Shown here piece by piece: positions 1 through 7,409 of a stretch of 59,292 bases of DNA. The first letter of the stretch is position 1; the number at the start of each line of letters is the position of its first letter. The notes beneath the pieces were generated by a model. That model was not told where the DNA came from. It made no database searches and saw only the letters and a program-made list of their open reading frames with translations. The DNA is taken from the NCBI GenBank assembly GCA_022510765.1, contig JAFLSU010000001.1:134551-193842 (forward strand), given 5' to 3'. The stretch comes from Christensenellaceae bacterium. GTDB taxonomy: Bacteria > Bacillota > Clostridia > Christensenellales > CAG-138. Both the position numbers and the translations under genes were made by a program.

Positions 1-414
1 GAATGAGAGGAGTTTCCTTTGTCCACCCGATAATGTATAAGCCGGTTGATGCGCATTGCGTGTTAGTCCGGTTCTTTCCAAGACACGTTCAATTCGTTTT
101 GCAGCTTCCTTTTTGGGAACACCCAAATATTTGGTTGTTGCAAGGAGCGACTCACGGACAGTCAACGCCGGATAAATCGCCGGTGTCTGTGGAATATACG
201 CAATGTTTCGTATATTGTTTTCTTTTCCGTCGATGAGAATCGTTCCTTCACCGATTTTAAGCACTCCAAGCATTTGTTGCATCAAAGTGGTTTTCCCGGA
301 ACCGTTTGGGCCAACCAAAGCAACAATTTCTCCATGGTCAACGGTAAAGCTGATGTTGTTATTAGCCTGTATACCGGTCAGATACTTTTTAGAAACATTT
401 TGGATTTCAATCAT
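1..414 (-). CDS. ABC transporter ATP-binding protein (N-terminal 138 residues; runs off the window)
   Basis: This is the N-terminal part of an ABC-type ATPase, which would power import or export by hydrolysing ATP on the inner face of the membrane. The frame opens at an ATG on the minus strand at 414 with a GAGGT ribosome site about 7 nt upstream, and stays open to the window edge. A Walker A motif GPNGSGKT lies near residue 39, a Q-loop region reads AYIPQTP, and the signature LSGGQ is near residue 129. Walker B and the rest are outside the window. The overall pattern resembles ATPases of small drug, bacteriocin or lipid exporters with a separate permease, but the substrate cannot be told. 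A short cysteine-rich ORF (457-573) and a good promoter (639-667) lie just upstream on the same strand. Confidence 0.92.
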   Translation of the reverse strand, partial: MIEIQNVSKKYLTGIQANNNISFTVDHGEIVALVGPNGSGKTTLMQQMLGVLKIGEGTILIDGKENNIRNIAYIPQTPAIYPALTVRESLLATTKYLGVPKKEAAKRIERVLERTGLTRNAHQPAYTLSGGQRKLLSF

Positions 415-456
415 TTTGATACCTCGTTTCTTGATGCTTTTCAACCTAATGATTAA

Positions 457-573
457 CTACATATGGCAACAAACGCACAAAGAAATCTTTTCTGCATTCC
501 ATTTTCGACATGATGCACCCGCCATAGCACAAGCCACCATACATACATGTCTCAACGCAGCCTTTTCTTTCAT
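457..573 (-). CDS. Possible 38-residue cysteine-rich peptide upstream of the ABC ATPase
   Basis: This short ORF is below the usual length cut-off and reads MKEKAALRHVCMVAC at its N-terminus. It has six cysteines in 38 residues (positions 11, 15, 22, 33, 35, 36) and ends with CVCCHM. It lies between the promoter at 639-667 and the ABC ATPase, 42 nt ahead of the ATPase start, so both could be on one transcript. Small cysteine-rich peptides beside an ABC ATPase are sometimes bacteriocin or RiPP precursors, but I recognise no family. There is no convincing Shine-Dalgarno sequence, and no modification enzyme is visible in the window. The frame is open upstream for about 21 more codons without a good start. 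It may be a chance ORF. Confidence 0.25.
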   Translation of the reverse strand: MKEKAALRHVCMVACAMAGASCRKWNAEKISLCVCCHM

Positions 574-638
574 AAAGCGCTTGTACCATTCATTGTCATG
601 TATTACAAACCGAGCATCTTCGGTTGTTATTCCCACTG

Positions 639-667
639 ATTATAACTCTTGGACGCGGCAATTACAA
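639..667 (-). promoter_or_regulatory. Sigma-A type promoter for the ABC transporter operon
   Basis: On the minus strand a -35 box TTGTAA (667-662) and a perfect -10 box TATAAT (644-639) are separated by 17 nt. Transcription would start near 632 and run through the small ORF at 457-573 into the ABC ATPase. Confidence 0.6.
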
Positions 668-911
668 GCCGAAAATGGAATTCATATGAAGTATATAGTG
701 TGAGCCTACGGTCCACACCATGAAACCAAGGTTTCACACCCGAAATTAAATCTTCATACCTATGTTTTGAGCCTTTGCCGCACCGGACGGCAATTTCCCC
801 TTCGGGAAAAACGTCTCAAATTCCGCAGAATAGGGAGACTTTGCGGGGCAAACGGATGGTAATATATAAAAGCAAATTTACGAAAATTTCTCATATTTAT
901 ATCAAAAGCTA
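668..911. other. Divergent intergenic region with two small inverted repeats
   Basis: No gene is apparent here. It separates the leftward ABC operon from the rightward rpiR-like gene. A 7-bp inverted repeat with a 2-nt centre (TGAAACC-AA-GGTTTCA, 721-736) could be an operator. A second stem, TTGCCG/CGGCAA (775-780 and 788-793), has a 7-nt loop and no T-run, so it is not an obvious terminator. Confidence 0.4.
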
Positions 912-939
912 TTGCAAACTCGTGAAAAAATGTTAAAAT
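912..939 (+). promoter_or_regulatory. Promoter of the RpiR-type regulator gene
   Basis: TTGCAA (912-917) and an extended -10 box TGTTAAAAT (931-939) are separated by 16 nt. Transcription would begin near 946, inside the palindrome at 943-956. Confidence 0.5.
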
Positions 940-942
940 ATA

Positions 943-956
943 TGGAGTGCATTCCA
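943..956. promoter_or_regulatory. Palindrome at the transcription start, candidate operator
   Basis: TGGAGTGCATTCCA is a 14-bp near-perfect palindrome with one G-T mismatch. It lies directly after the -10 box of the rpiR-like gene. RpiR/MurR proteins commonly bind such inverted repeats in their own promoters, so autoregulation is a reasonable inference. No second copy was noticed in the window. Confidence 0.35.
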
Positions 957-992
957 TACACGCCCGAATAAATCAGCTCACAGGAGGCCTCA

Positions 993-1820
993 ATGCCTGC
1001 AAGAATGAAGCTAAGCTCCATTTACACCACCCTCCCGCCTGCGGAACGCAGGGTGGCGGATTTTATTCTTTCCGACCCCGACGCGGCATCACGGATGGTA
1101 ATAACCGATATTGCTACTGGAGCCGGCGTAAGCCTGCCCTCGGTAACAAGGCTCGCTAAAAAGCTCGGCTACGATGGCTTTATGGACTTCCGTGTCGCGC
1201 TTGCAAGCAGCAGATCGGTCATACACAGCATTATCGATGAACCCATTTCGATAAATGACAGCGATCAGGTGTTCATCCACAAGCTTATGGTGGGTCAGAT
1301 GAGGGCGGTTGAATCCACTCTTCGCGTGTTGAACAAAGAAATGCTTTGTGAGCTTGCGGACAAAATGATTGCCTCCAACCGCATAGTATGGTTCGGCGTG
1401 GGCAATTCATTGAGCATCGTAACAGGCATCAACGACTATCTTGTCAGGATAGGGATAGACTCGATGATAATGCATGAGGCAAGTTTCATGCGCACCTATG
1501 CTAAACATCTTGGTATCGGTGATCTTTTCTTTGGGGTATCCCGCACAGGCGTCACTAAGCGCACGCTCGACTGTCTCCGCATCGCAAAGGAACATGGTGC
1601 AGCTACCGCGTTCATGACCAACTTTACCAACTCCCCCGCCGAAGATCTGGCGGATTTCTTCATCTGCACCTCCCGTATGGATGAACTGTACAGGCTCTGC
1701 GGAATCGAGACGAACAGCGCACAAAAAGCCCTGCTCGAGGTTCTATCCGCCCTTATCGCAAAGAAAATTGGGCATATATGCGAAGAGGGCTTTATTGAGC
1801 TGCTCACTTCAATGGATTGA
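993..1820 (+). CDS. MurR/RpiR family transcriptional regulator
   Basis: A 275-residue DNA-binding regulator, the usual size for the family. Residues 1-75 form the N-terminal helix-turn-helix domain; the segment VITDIATGAGVSLPSVTRLAKKLGY carries the recognition helix. Residues 120-255 form a SIS sugar-phosphate-binding domain, with WFGVGNS near 133 and GVSRTGVTKRT near 181. RpiR proteins sense phosphosugars or related metabolites and control nearby catabolic genes. The start is set by AGGAGG about 7 nt upstream. The PHP-domain gene begins 38 nt downstream and is probably co-transcribed. No sugar transporter or kinase is adjacent, so the effector is unknown. Several GGGCG-rich codons contrast with the AT-rich polysaccharide locus further right. 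Confidence 0.9.
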   Translation: MPARMKLSSIYTTLPPAERRVADFILSDPDAASRMVITDIATGAGVSLPSVTRLAKKLGYDGFMDFRVALASSRSVIHSIIDEPISINDSDQVFIHKLMVGQMRAVESTLRVLNKEMLCELADKMIASNRIVWFGVGNSLSIVTGINDYLVRIGIDSMIMHEASFMRTYAKHLGIGDLFFGVSRTGVTKRTLDCLRIAKEHGAATAFMTNFTNSPAEDLADFFICTSRMDELYRLCGIETNSAQKALLEVLSALIAKKIGHICEEGFIELLTSMD

Positions 1821-1858
1821 CGACATACTACATGGAACGCAGCAAATAAGAGGTATAT

Positions 1859-2563
1859 ATGCGCATCATTGAGGATCTTCACACGCATACCTATTTTAGC
1901 CACGGCAAAAGCAGCCCGAGGGCTAACGTGCTTCGGGCTATCGAGCTTGGAATGGAGGCGGTCGCCATAAGCGAACACGCAGGCGGCAATATGTATTACG
2001 GCGTACGCGGGCGCAAGCTTGATCTACTCAATGCCGAGCTTGGACGGCTCCGTCACGAATTCAAGGATAAAATTATTGTAAAAACGGGGCTTGAATGCAA
2101 TGTAACCGACTTTGGTAAGAGCGATATCCCAGCCGATCGAAGCGGGTACGATGTAATAATCCTTGGTTATCACAAGGGCATACCGCCCGTTAACCGCTTC
2201 AGCTTGCATATCCTCTCTGAAAGCTTTGGCGGTAAATCCACTCCAAGGCGGAACGCGGAGTCAATCCTTGCCGCTGCGGAAGCGGGTCATGCGGATATTA
2301 TCTCCCATCCTAATGAATATTTGAAGGTGGATATCCCATATCTTGCAGACGGTGCGCGCCAGCTCGGGTTGCTGCTCGAAATAAACTCCGCACATGTAAG
2401 CCTTTCACACGATGAAATCCGAACCATCCATGAGCATGGCGCAGGGCTTATTATCGGCAGCGATGCTCATGTGAGCCACAGGGTCGGAGATTTCGCGGCG
2501 GCAATCGATGCTGCGGAGAAGGCTGGCGTATTGGACGCGGTGGTCAATCTGCGGCGGGACTAG
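1859..2563 (+). CDS. PHP-domain metal-dependent phosphoesterase (histidinol-phosphatase-like)
   Basis: This 234-residue protein has the PHP (polymerase and histidinol phosphatase) fold, a metal-dependent phosphoesterase domain. The metal ligands are visible in order: DLHTH at residues 6-10, SEH at 38-40, GLECN near 74, SHPNEY near 143, and GSDAHVS near 199. That full set argues for an active enzyme. It is shorter than typical histidinol phosphatases (about 260-280) and no other his genes are near, so the substrate is uncertain. The start ATG follows AAGAGG by 5 nt. It lies 38 nt after the RpiR-type regulator, which suggests that the regulator controls it. Confidence 0.85.
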   Translation: MRIIEDLHTHTYFSHGKSSPRANVLRAIELGMEAVAISEHAGGNMYYGVRGRKLDLLNAELGRLRHEFKDKIIVKTGLECNVTDFGKSDIPADRSGYDVIILGYHKGIPPVNRFSLHILSESFGGKSTPRRNAESILAAAEAGHADIISHPNEYLKVDIPYLADGARQLGLLLEINSAHVSLSHDEIRTIHEHGAGLIIGSDAHVSHRVGDFAAAIDAAEKAGVLDAVVNLRRD

Positions 2564-2671
2564 CAAAGCATTTTTTAGCCCATTCGGCACGCTTCGCGGT
2601 AATTCGATATACTGTATTTTCGATCGGCGTTGTGCTATCATCTTTTCAGCAAACCAATCGTAGGAGGCGTT

Positions 2672-3343
2672 ATGACACCATCCGTTAGTGATTCATCCTC
2701 TAAGCAAGGAAATCCGTTCATCCCAATAGCCGCGTTCGGTATAATCGCGGCGTTTGCTGTCATCCTTATAATTCCCGCAAGCAGGGAGGTTTTCAAACGG
2801 CTTTCAACCGATCTCCCGTATCTAATGGGCTTTATAAAGTTCGGCTTGCTTGCAACCGTGGGCGAGGTCTTTGCTATGCGCATACGCACCGGCAGTTGGA
2901 ATCTGCCCATCTACACACATTGGCGCGCCCTCATTTGGGGCTTGATCGGCATTGCGATAACCTTCATGATGAAGGCCTATACCTATGGTGTCGTAGGAAT
3001 GATGCAGAACGGACTGCTGCCCGGCGGTGAATCAAGTTTTCTCCGCGCCCTATACACCGCAGCTGTCATGAACCTGTCCTTTGGGCCAACATTCATGGCT
3101 TTCCATAAATGCACGGATAAGTACCTCGATCTGCGCCATGCGGGCGAAAAGAAGCCTGGGCTAATAGGCGTTGTCGGCAATATCGACTGGCATGGCTTCG
3201 TCTCGTTCACATTGTTCAAGACGATACCGCTGTTCTGGATACCCGCACATACGCTGACATTCATGCTCCCGGCTGAGTATCAGGTCATCGCCGCAGCGGC
3301 ACTGTCGATCGCACTCGGCGTGTTCCTCAGTCTGAAAAAGTAG
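2672..3343 (+). CDS. Multi-pass membrane protein resembling the Mpv17/PMP22 family
   Basis: A 223-residue integral membrane protein. The start ATG at 2672 is preceded by TAGGAGG. Hydrophobic segments lie near residues 15-40, 55-75, 85-110, 120-145 and 180-220. The C-terminal third, with DWHGFVSFTLFKTIPLFW followed by IPAHTLTFMLP, recalls the conserved tail of the eukaryotic Mpv17/PMP22 peroxisomal and mitochondrial membrane proteins, which also occur in some bacteria. The function is unknown. The family call rests on memory of the pattern, not on a search. It is followed 43 nt later by a HAD phosphatase that may share the transcript. Confidence 0.55.
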   Translation: MTPSVSDSSSKQGNPFIPIAAFGIIAAFAVILIIPASREVFKRLSTDLPYLMGFIKFGLLATVGEVFAMRIRTGSWNLPIYTHWRALIWGLIGIAITFMMKAYTYGVVGMMQNGLLPGGESSFLRALYTAAVMNLSFGPTFMAFHKCTDKYLDLRHAGEKKPGLIGVVGNIDWHGFVSFTLFKTIPLFWIPAHTLTFMLPAEYQVIAAAALSIALGVFLSLKK

Positions 3344-3386
3344 CTACCGGAGCATACACTCTTTTCTGTGGCTGATCGGAGGAAAG

Positions 3387-4115
3387 ATGGACATTACAAC
3401 AGTCTTATTTGATTTAGATGGTACGCTTCTGCCGATGGATCAGGATGCGTTTACAAAAGGTTATTTTAAACTGCTCGCGGCAAAGCTTGCCCCTCATGGA
3501 TATGAGCCTAAGCAGCTCATAGATGCAGTTTGGGCAGGCACGGCGGCCATGGTAATGAACGATGGGCTTCATAGCAACGAAACCGTTTTCTGGGAGAAGT
3601 TTTCAAAAATCTATGGCGAACGGGCATTGACGGATAGGCCGTTATTTGAGCATTTTTACGCTGAGGATTTTCAAGCCGCCAGAACAATATGCGGACACAA
3701 CCCGAAAGCCGCCGAGATGGTAAAAAAGCTCAAGGCTTTGGGGTATCGCGTTGCCCTTGCCACCAATCCGCTTTTCCCGGCAATTGCAACCGAAAGCCGC
3801 ATCCGTTGGGCAGGTTTGGAACCACGCGATTTCGAACTATACACAACATACGAAAACACAAGCTACTGCAAACCGAATACCAAGTATTATATAGACGTAG
3901 CTAAAAAACTTAATTGTGATCCTAAAGAATGTCTGATGGTCGGAAACGATGTTTCCGAGGATATGGTTGCTGAAACCATCGGTATGCGCGTATTTTTGCT
4001 GACTGACTGCATTATCAACAAGGATAACCGAGATATTTCGTCGTACCCAAACGGGGGCTTCGATGAACTGTTAAGGTTCGTAGAATCCATGGGGGCTTCT
4101 AATTTCGGCATATAA
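3387..4115 (+). CDS. HAD superfamily hydrolase
   Basis: A 242-residue haloacid dehalogenase-type phosphatase. Motif I is FDLDGTL at residues 8-14 with the nucleophile Asp9. Motif II is ALATNP near 127, motif III is supplied by the lysine in YCKPNTKYY near 158, and motif IV is VGNDVSEDM near 184. The region between motifs I and II holds a helical cap, as in small-molecule phosphatases. GGAGGAAAG stands 5 nt before the ATG. The substrate is unknown. It is the last protein gene before tRNA-Leu and the mobile-element remnants. Confidence 0.88.
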   Translation: MDITTVLFDLDGTLLPMDQDAFTKGYFKLLAAKLAPHGYEPKQLIDAVWAGTAAMVMNDGLHSNETVFWEKFSKIYGERALTDRPLFEHFYAEDFQAARTICGHNPKAAEMVKKLKALGYRVALATNPLFPAIATESRIRWAGLEPRDFELYTTYENTSYCKPNTKYYIDVAKKLNCDPKECLMVGNDVSEDMVAETIGMRVFLLTDCIINKDNRDISSYPNGGFDELLRFVESMGASNFGI

Positions 4116-4249
4116 TGGATTTTGTGCAGGTTGTTTAACGGTAATCCCTCCCCACCGAACTGCATCTGTGAAATACTGATGCCTAAAGGTTTTCGCATTC
4201 CAATCCCAATCATTATAATATTGATAAATTAATATAATCATAAAAGGCA

Positions 4250-4278
4250 TTGCATTTATGATAAATCTGTGTTAAAAT
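4250..4278 (+). promoter_or_regulatory. Promoter of the tRNA-Leu gene
   Basis: TTGCAT (4250-4255) and TAAAAT (4273-4278) are separated by 17 nt. They lie about 45 nt before the mature 5' end of the tRNA. Confidence 0.5.
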
Positions 4279-4322
4279 TCCGCAATAGAGACAAATCCAT
4301 GTTGTCTCATCTCCTTATATGT

Positions 4323-4409
4323 GCCGGTGTGATGGAATTGGCAGACGTGACGGACTCAAAATCCGTTGATGGCAACATCGTGTGGGTTCGAGTCCCACCA
4401 CCGGCACCA
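4323..4409 (+). tRNA. tRNA-Leu (anticodon CAA)
   Basis: An 87-nt class II tRNA with an encoded CCA end (4407-4409). The acceptor stem pairs GCCGGTG (4323-4329) with CACCGGC (4399-4405). The anticodon stem ACGGA/TCCGT encloses the loop CTCAAAA, giving anticodon CAA for the UUG codon. A long variable arm and the TPsiC arm GGGTTCGAGTCCC are present. The 3' end is followed by several kilobases of mobile-element debris, so the gene may have served as an integration site, although I found no direct repeat of its 3' end in the window. Confidence 0.96.
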
Positions 4410-4415
4410 TGTCAG

Positions 4416-4460
4416 AACCCTACTTTTGATACAAATTGTGTTGAAGTTAGGGTTTTTGTT
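4416..4460 (+). terminator. Terminator after tRNA-Leu
   Basis: AACCCTA (4416-4422) pairs with TAGGGTT (4448-4454), followed by a T-rich tract TTTTTGTTTTTT. The long loop can pair partly. It begins 7 nt after the tRNA. Confidence 0.65.
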
Positions 4461-4753
4461 TTTTATCAGATTCATTTGGAAGATATGGGATTGGAGCTAG
4501 GCCTTATTATATTACATGAAATGATACAGCGCAGGATTTAATGTCGGAATATCAGGCCACATTTTATTATGATGTACATACGGCTTTTTAAAAAATTGAC
4601 GAATCCAAGTGTAACGGCTAAATTTCCCTGTCATATTGCGCTCGAATTTAATGAACGCCCTCCGTTCTATGATTGCAAAAGTAATACGCCGTATTGACTG
4701 AAAGGGCTATAAGGTGTATAATGGATGCGATTTTAGGACGGAGGTCCTTTTTA

Positions 4754-4846
4754 TGTCCAGCAAGAATACGGAAACATTTTCCATGCGTATGACACCAACG
4801 AAGAAGGAGGAAATGGAAGAGTTATGTTCATTTTCCCTCCGCTCAG
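4754..4846 (+). pseudogene. RelB/DinJ-like antitoxin, N-terminal fragment
   Basis: The frame starts with MSSKNTETFSMRMTP and continues KKEEMEELC. This matches the N-terminus of RelB/DinJ antitoxins, which repress their own promoter through a ribbon-helix-helix domain. The similarity stops abruptly near 4846. From there the sequence is that of another gene lying in the opposite orientation. The fragment lacks the dimerisation and toxin-binding parts. The same N-terminal pattern occurs twice more at 5558-5914. Confidence 0.5.
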
Positions 4847-4849
4847 CGG

Positions 4850-5023
4850 GCACGGATATGGATGGATTTCATACGCTTGCCGTAAATCAAAACAGACCAG
4901 ATGGCTGTCCGGCGCGTAGCTGTCGTCTTGATGCCGTTCCAGGCGTTGGTAACAAAAGTCTTCCCTTCGATGAAGGAACCATGCGGGTCGAGAAAAATGC
5001 TGAAGGGATATGTTCAAATCCAT
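4850..5023 (-). pseudogene. Inverted fragment related to the ORF at 5295-5576
   Basis: Read on the minus strand this segment contains FDLRQAYEIH, nearly identical to FDLRKAYEIHEG near the end of the ORF at 5295-5576. The preceding residues are not clearly related. The fragment is joined directly to the antitoxin remnant at 4754-4846, so the junction appears to be an old rearrangement of one element. The product is unknown. Confidence 0.4.
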
Positions 5024-5294
5024 ACCGCCCAGAAAAGTGTAAATGTTCAGATTTATATGCGCTTTTTCATTTAGGGACTATGTTCAAAACCATGATTTCA
5101 CGTCAAAATGTAAACGTTAAAGCTTGACCCTCGAATGTGCTTCCAATGGATTATATTTTAAAATAAAAAGAAGCCCATCGGGTGCGACTCCGCGTTACGA
5201 TCATCTCATAAGTTGGAAGCATACCCAGTGGGCTGCTGTTTTTCTTATTCAGTTTTACCGCTCTCGTCGGAGAGCAAAAATATCATGCTGCAGT
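5024..5294. repeat. Inverted-repeat element ending the remnant cassette
   Basis: No gene is seen here. AGCCCATCGGGT (5172-5183) and ACCCAGTGGGCT (5223-5234) are inverted with 10 of 12 bases matching, 39 nt apart. The left arm is preceded by A-rich and the right arm followed by T-rich sequence (TGTTTTTCTTATT). This is the form of a bidirectional terminator. It separates the two related remnant cassettes at 4754-5023 and 5295-5914. Confidence 0.45.
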
Positions 5295-5576
5295 TTATGA
5301 TTCCGCCGCCGTCATTCGCCCCTCGTGAATTTCATACGCCTTCCGAAGATCAAAATATACTAAGATGCCATCTATTGTGCCGGCGATCCTATAGGTCAGC
5401 TTTTTCCGCCAGCCACTGCTCTTATACACAAACCGCACCAAATCCTTGCTCTTAATATCATAATGCTCACGGGTGATCTTATCCGGCAGCCTGTTTGCGC
5501 TTTCGTCATCAATCTCACACGGCTCTATGCCAAAGAATTTGTTTTTGGATAACCGACTCAGAACGGAATGCCCCAT
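5295..5576 (-). pseudogene. Unrecognised small protein downstream of the antitoxin-like genes, probably decayed
   Basis: The frame encodes a 93-residue basic product. It includes the segment YDIKSKDLVRFVYKSSGW, then a short beta-rich stretch and the terminal motif FDLRKAYEIHEGRM. I do not recognise the family. A shorter inverted copy of the terminal motif lies at 4850-5023, so this is part of a repeated cassette. It overlaps the end of the antitoxin-like frame at 5558 in another frame. It may be the C-terminal part of a longer disrupted protein. Confidence 0.35.
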
Positions 5577-5914
5577 TCAGACAGGCACTTCTCAAAGTAG
5601 ATATTCACTGCCTCTGAAACCGTCATGCCCAGCTCCTTAAACGTGTACTTGATCTGGGCTTTCTTACATGGATCGAGGCGCATAGCAAATTGTGCCGTCT
5701 TGTGTGTCTGTACTCCTGCCTCAGAGGAATCGGACATCTTCTTTCCGGACAACTTTACCTCAAACGGAAGCCCCGACTCCATGATGCATTTCTCAAAGAA
5801 AATGTTCACACCATAGGGAAGCGTCAGACCCAGTTTCTCAAAGAGCTACTCCATCCGCTGTTTCCTCTCTGGCCCCATCCGCATACTGAACGTAGCCGTT
5901 TTCTTTTCTTTCAT
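5558..5914 (-). pseudogene. Tandem RelB/DinJ-like antitoxin domains with internal stop codons
   Basis: Two antitoxin-like units lie head to tail in one frame. The first starts at the ATG at 5914 (MKEKKTATFSMRMGPERK), meets an in-frame TAG at 5846-5848, and continues LFEKLGLTLPYGVNIFFEK. The second has HKTAQFAMRLDPCKKAQ and then FKELGMTVSEAVNIYFEK. It ends in GIPF with a TGA where relatives usually have glutamate. RelB/DinJ proteins neutralise RelE/YafQ-type toxins. No toxin ORF is visible nearby. The two stops show decay after duplication. Confidence 0.55.
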
Positions 5915-6015
5915 CACTGGCCCCCCATTCTGTGCCTCCATATATTATATGGAGAATTTGTTAATAAATCAAGACATTGTATAACTTTTGAAAGCACAAA
6001 AAGGCTGCGATTATC

Positions 6016-6771
6016 TTACCGCATCTGAGCGTATGCCAGAGAGATCCAGCCGTTCCGCTTTGCAGCAAAGGCTTTCAGCAGGCCCCAGCCATACTGCTCA
6101 TCCACAATGGTGTAAACACCGGGTTCGATATAGCCGTAGCTCTGATAGCTGGTGCTAGGACCCTTTCTGTATTTTAGATCCGATATCGTGATCTGCACCA
6201 GATACGGCTTGAAGGACTGCGTCACAGCCGGATACACCTGATTGCCGTTATCATAAAAGGCGGCATAGCCTGGATTGGCGTCCACAGCGTTTTTCGCGTT
6301 CTGGAAAACCGTATACGCACCGATCTGGCTGGACTTGTCCGTCCAGCTTTTCCGCACACAATAATATTTCGTAGCAGCGGGAGTCGGCTGGACAGGAGTG
6401 AGCATCTCGCTGAAAGGAGTACCTGACGTTGGCTTCCAATCCCCCTGCACCTTCTTGCCAACGGTCACATTCGTTGCCGTATGATGGTCATCGTTCAGGA
6501 GGATGCCACCAGGCAGGATGTAGTCACCGCTGGTCAGGTACTTAGAATCGGTCAGCAGCTTGAATCCAACCTTCGTCAGCGCAGAGCGCATATTGCCGGT
6601 GTAAGTTCCCGTGTGATTCTGGAGAGCTTGAATTCCCAGCAAATAGCCAACTGCTGTGATATTGGCGCACACACCCGCCGAGCAGCTCACCATGATCTTG
6701 GACGGCTCCCAGCCCACCGTCTTTAGCTGCGCCAGATAAGTCCTGTTCGACCACGGTGCCCGCTTCAGCAA
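6016..6771 (-). pseudogene. Phage-type peptidoglycan hydrolase, C-terminal part (truncated)
   Basis: The 251-residue frame looks like the C-terminal two thirds of a phage lysin. Residues 20-110 contain CSAGVCANITAVGYLLGI, then TGNMRSAL and GGILLNDDHHTATNV, as in NlpC/P60- or CHAP-like hydrolases with a Cys/His pair. A linker with PVQPTP follows. Next comes a SPOR-like segment (KYYCVRKSWTDKSSQIGAY), then an SH3-type wall-binding domain at about 180-251 (LKYRKGPSTSYQSYGYIEPG). The N-terminus expected for the catalytic domain is missing. The frame runs into another gene (6542-7060) in a different frame, which indicates a deletion that fused two lysis-module genes. Confidence 0.6.
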
Positions 6772-7060
6772 TCCCGACCTTGTCCGCTTTGAGGGAAGGA
6801 GCAGTGCGGATATTCATCTTAGCGGTCAGGGTATATTTCTCCGGTGTAGGTTCCAGGCGTTCCTCCACCTGCTCCTCCGGCGTAGCTTCTGTCTCATTGG
6901 CTGGCTCAGTTTCGGTGACAGGTTCAGGATAGACTGCTACACCCTCACAGATGACCTCGCCACCTTCGCTATCCGCCAGCTTTTTCGCCGCTGCCAGAGT
7001 TTTCAGCTCTTTCAGCGCTTCGCCGTTTTTCACGACAGTATAGGTCTTAGTGTTAGCCAT
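6542..7060 (-). pseudogene. Phage-associated SH3-domain protein fused out of frame to the lysin remnant
   Basis: The start MANTKTYTVVKNGEAL at 7060 has an AAGGAGG ribosome site 9 nt upstream, so the 5' end is intact. Residues 1-45 form a small alpha/beta domain (KELKTLAAAKKLADSEGG), followed by an acidic Glu/Thr/Pro linker. Residues 95-120 form the beginning of an SH3-type domain (AKMNIRTAPSLKADKVG). After GTVVEQ the sequence switches to the lysin gene read in another frame, and the remaining residues are meaningless. The nearest analogues are small proteins in phage lysis modules of Clostridia. The fused product is unlikely to be functional. Confidence 0.5.
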
Positions 7061-7190
7061 TGATCTTATCCTCCTTCTGCTCCGCCTTGATGCGGACAAT
7101 CAGCGCCTCACCAGCGCCGGATACGATTGCGTTAATATCCACGTTGGCCGCCTTCAGTACGCCAATGCCGGAATTAAATACTTTGTATCT
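7053..7190 (-). pseudogene. Fragment of another small phage gene
   Basis: The minus-strand frame ending at 7053 reads LKAANVDINAIVSGAGEALI followed by VRIKAEQKEDKING. It overlaps the start of the SH3-domain gene by a few bases, as in tightly packed phage genomes. Upstream of about 7190 the frame loses any protein-like character, and the plus strand carries a different remnant. Function unknown. Confidence 0.3.
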
Positions 7191-7239
7191 TGCACTGACG
7201 AGAACAACTTCGCCTACGGAAACGCCGGAACTTATAAAA

Positions 7240-7397
7240 CCATCACAGGTATGGTGCTCAACGTGGACAAAGAGGCGGGAAATAACATAACAATTCAAAC
7301 AGACACAGTGAAAAAGAGAGTCAATCTATCCGATTTCCTGAAGACTACTGCGAAAACGAACATTTTTAAAAATGACTGGAAACTTGAAGCGCCATAA
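7240..7397 (+). pseudogene. Possible YolD-like protein remnant upstream of the SRAP gene
   Basis: The frame ends at 7397 and contains TGMVLNVDKEAGNNITIQTD, then a C-terminal stretch with LSDFLKT. In many Clostridia mobile elements a small YolD-like protein with a similar beta hairpin is encoded directly upstream of an SRAP or UmuC-type gene. The position fits, since the SRAP remnant begins 13 nt later. The 5' end is lost at a junction near 7200-7240. The family assignment is tentative. Confidence 0.3.
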
Positions 7398-7409
7398 GAA
7401 GAATACATC

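Noticed and set aside
203-703. Plus-strand ORF across the ABC gene and its upstream region
   Set aside because: It is antisense to a clear ABC ATPase and has no domain pattern.
4390-4410. The 3' end of tRNA-Leu as an attachment site with a second copy elsewhere
   Set aside because: I looked for the TPsiC and acceptor sequence further right and found no second copy in the window, so no att repeat is annotated.
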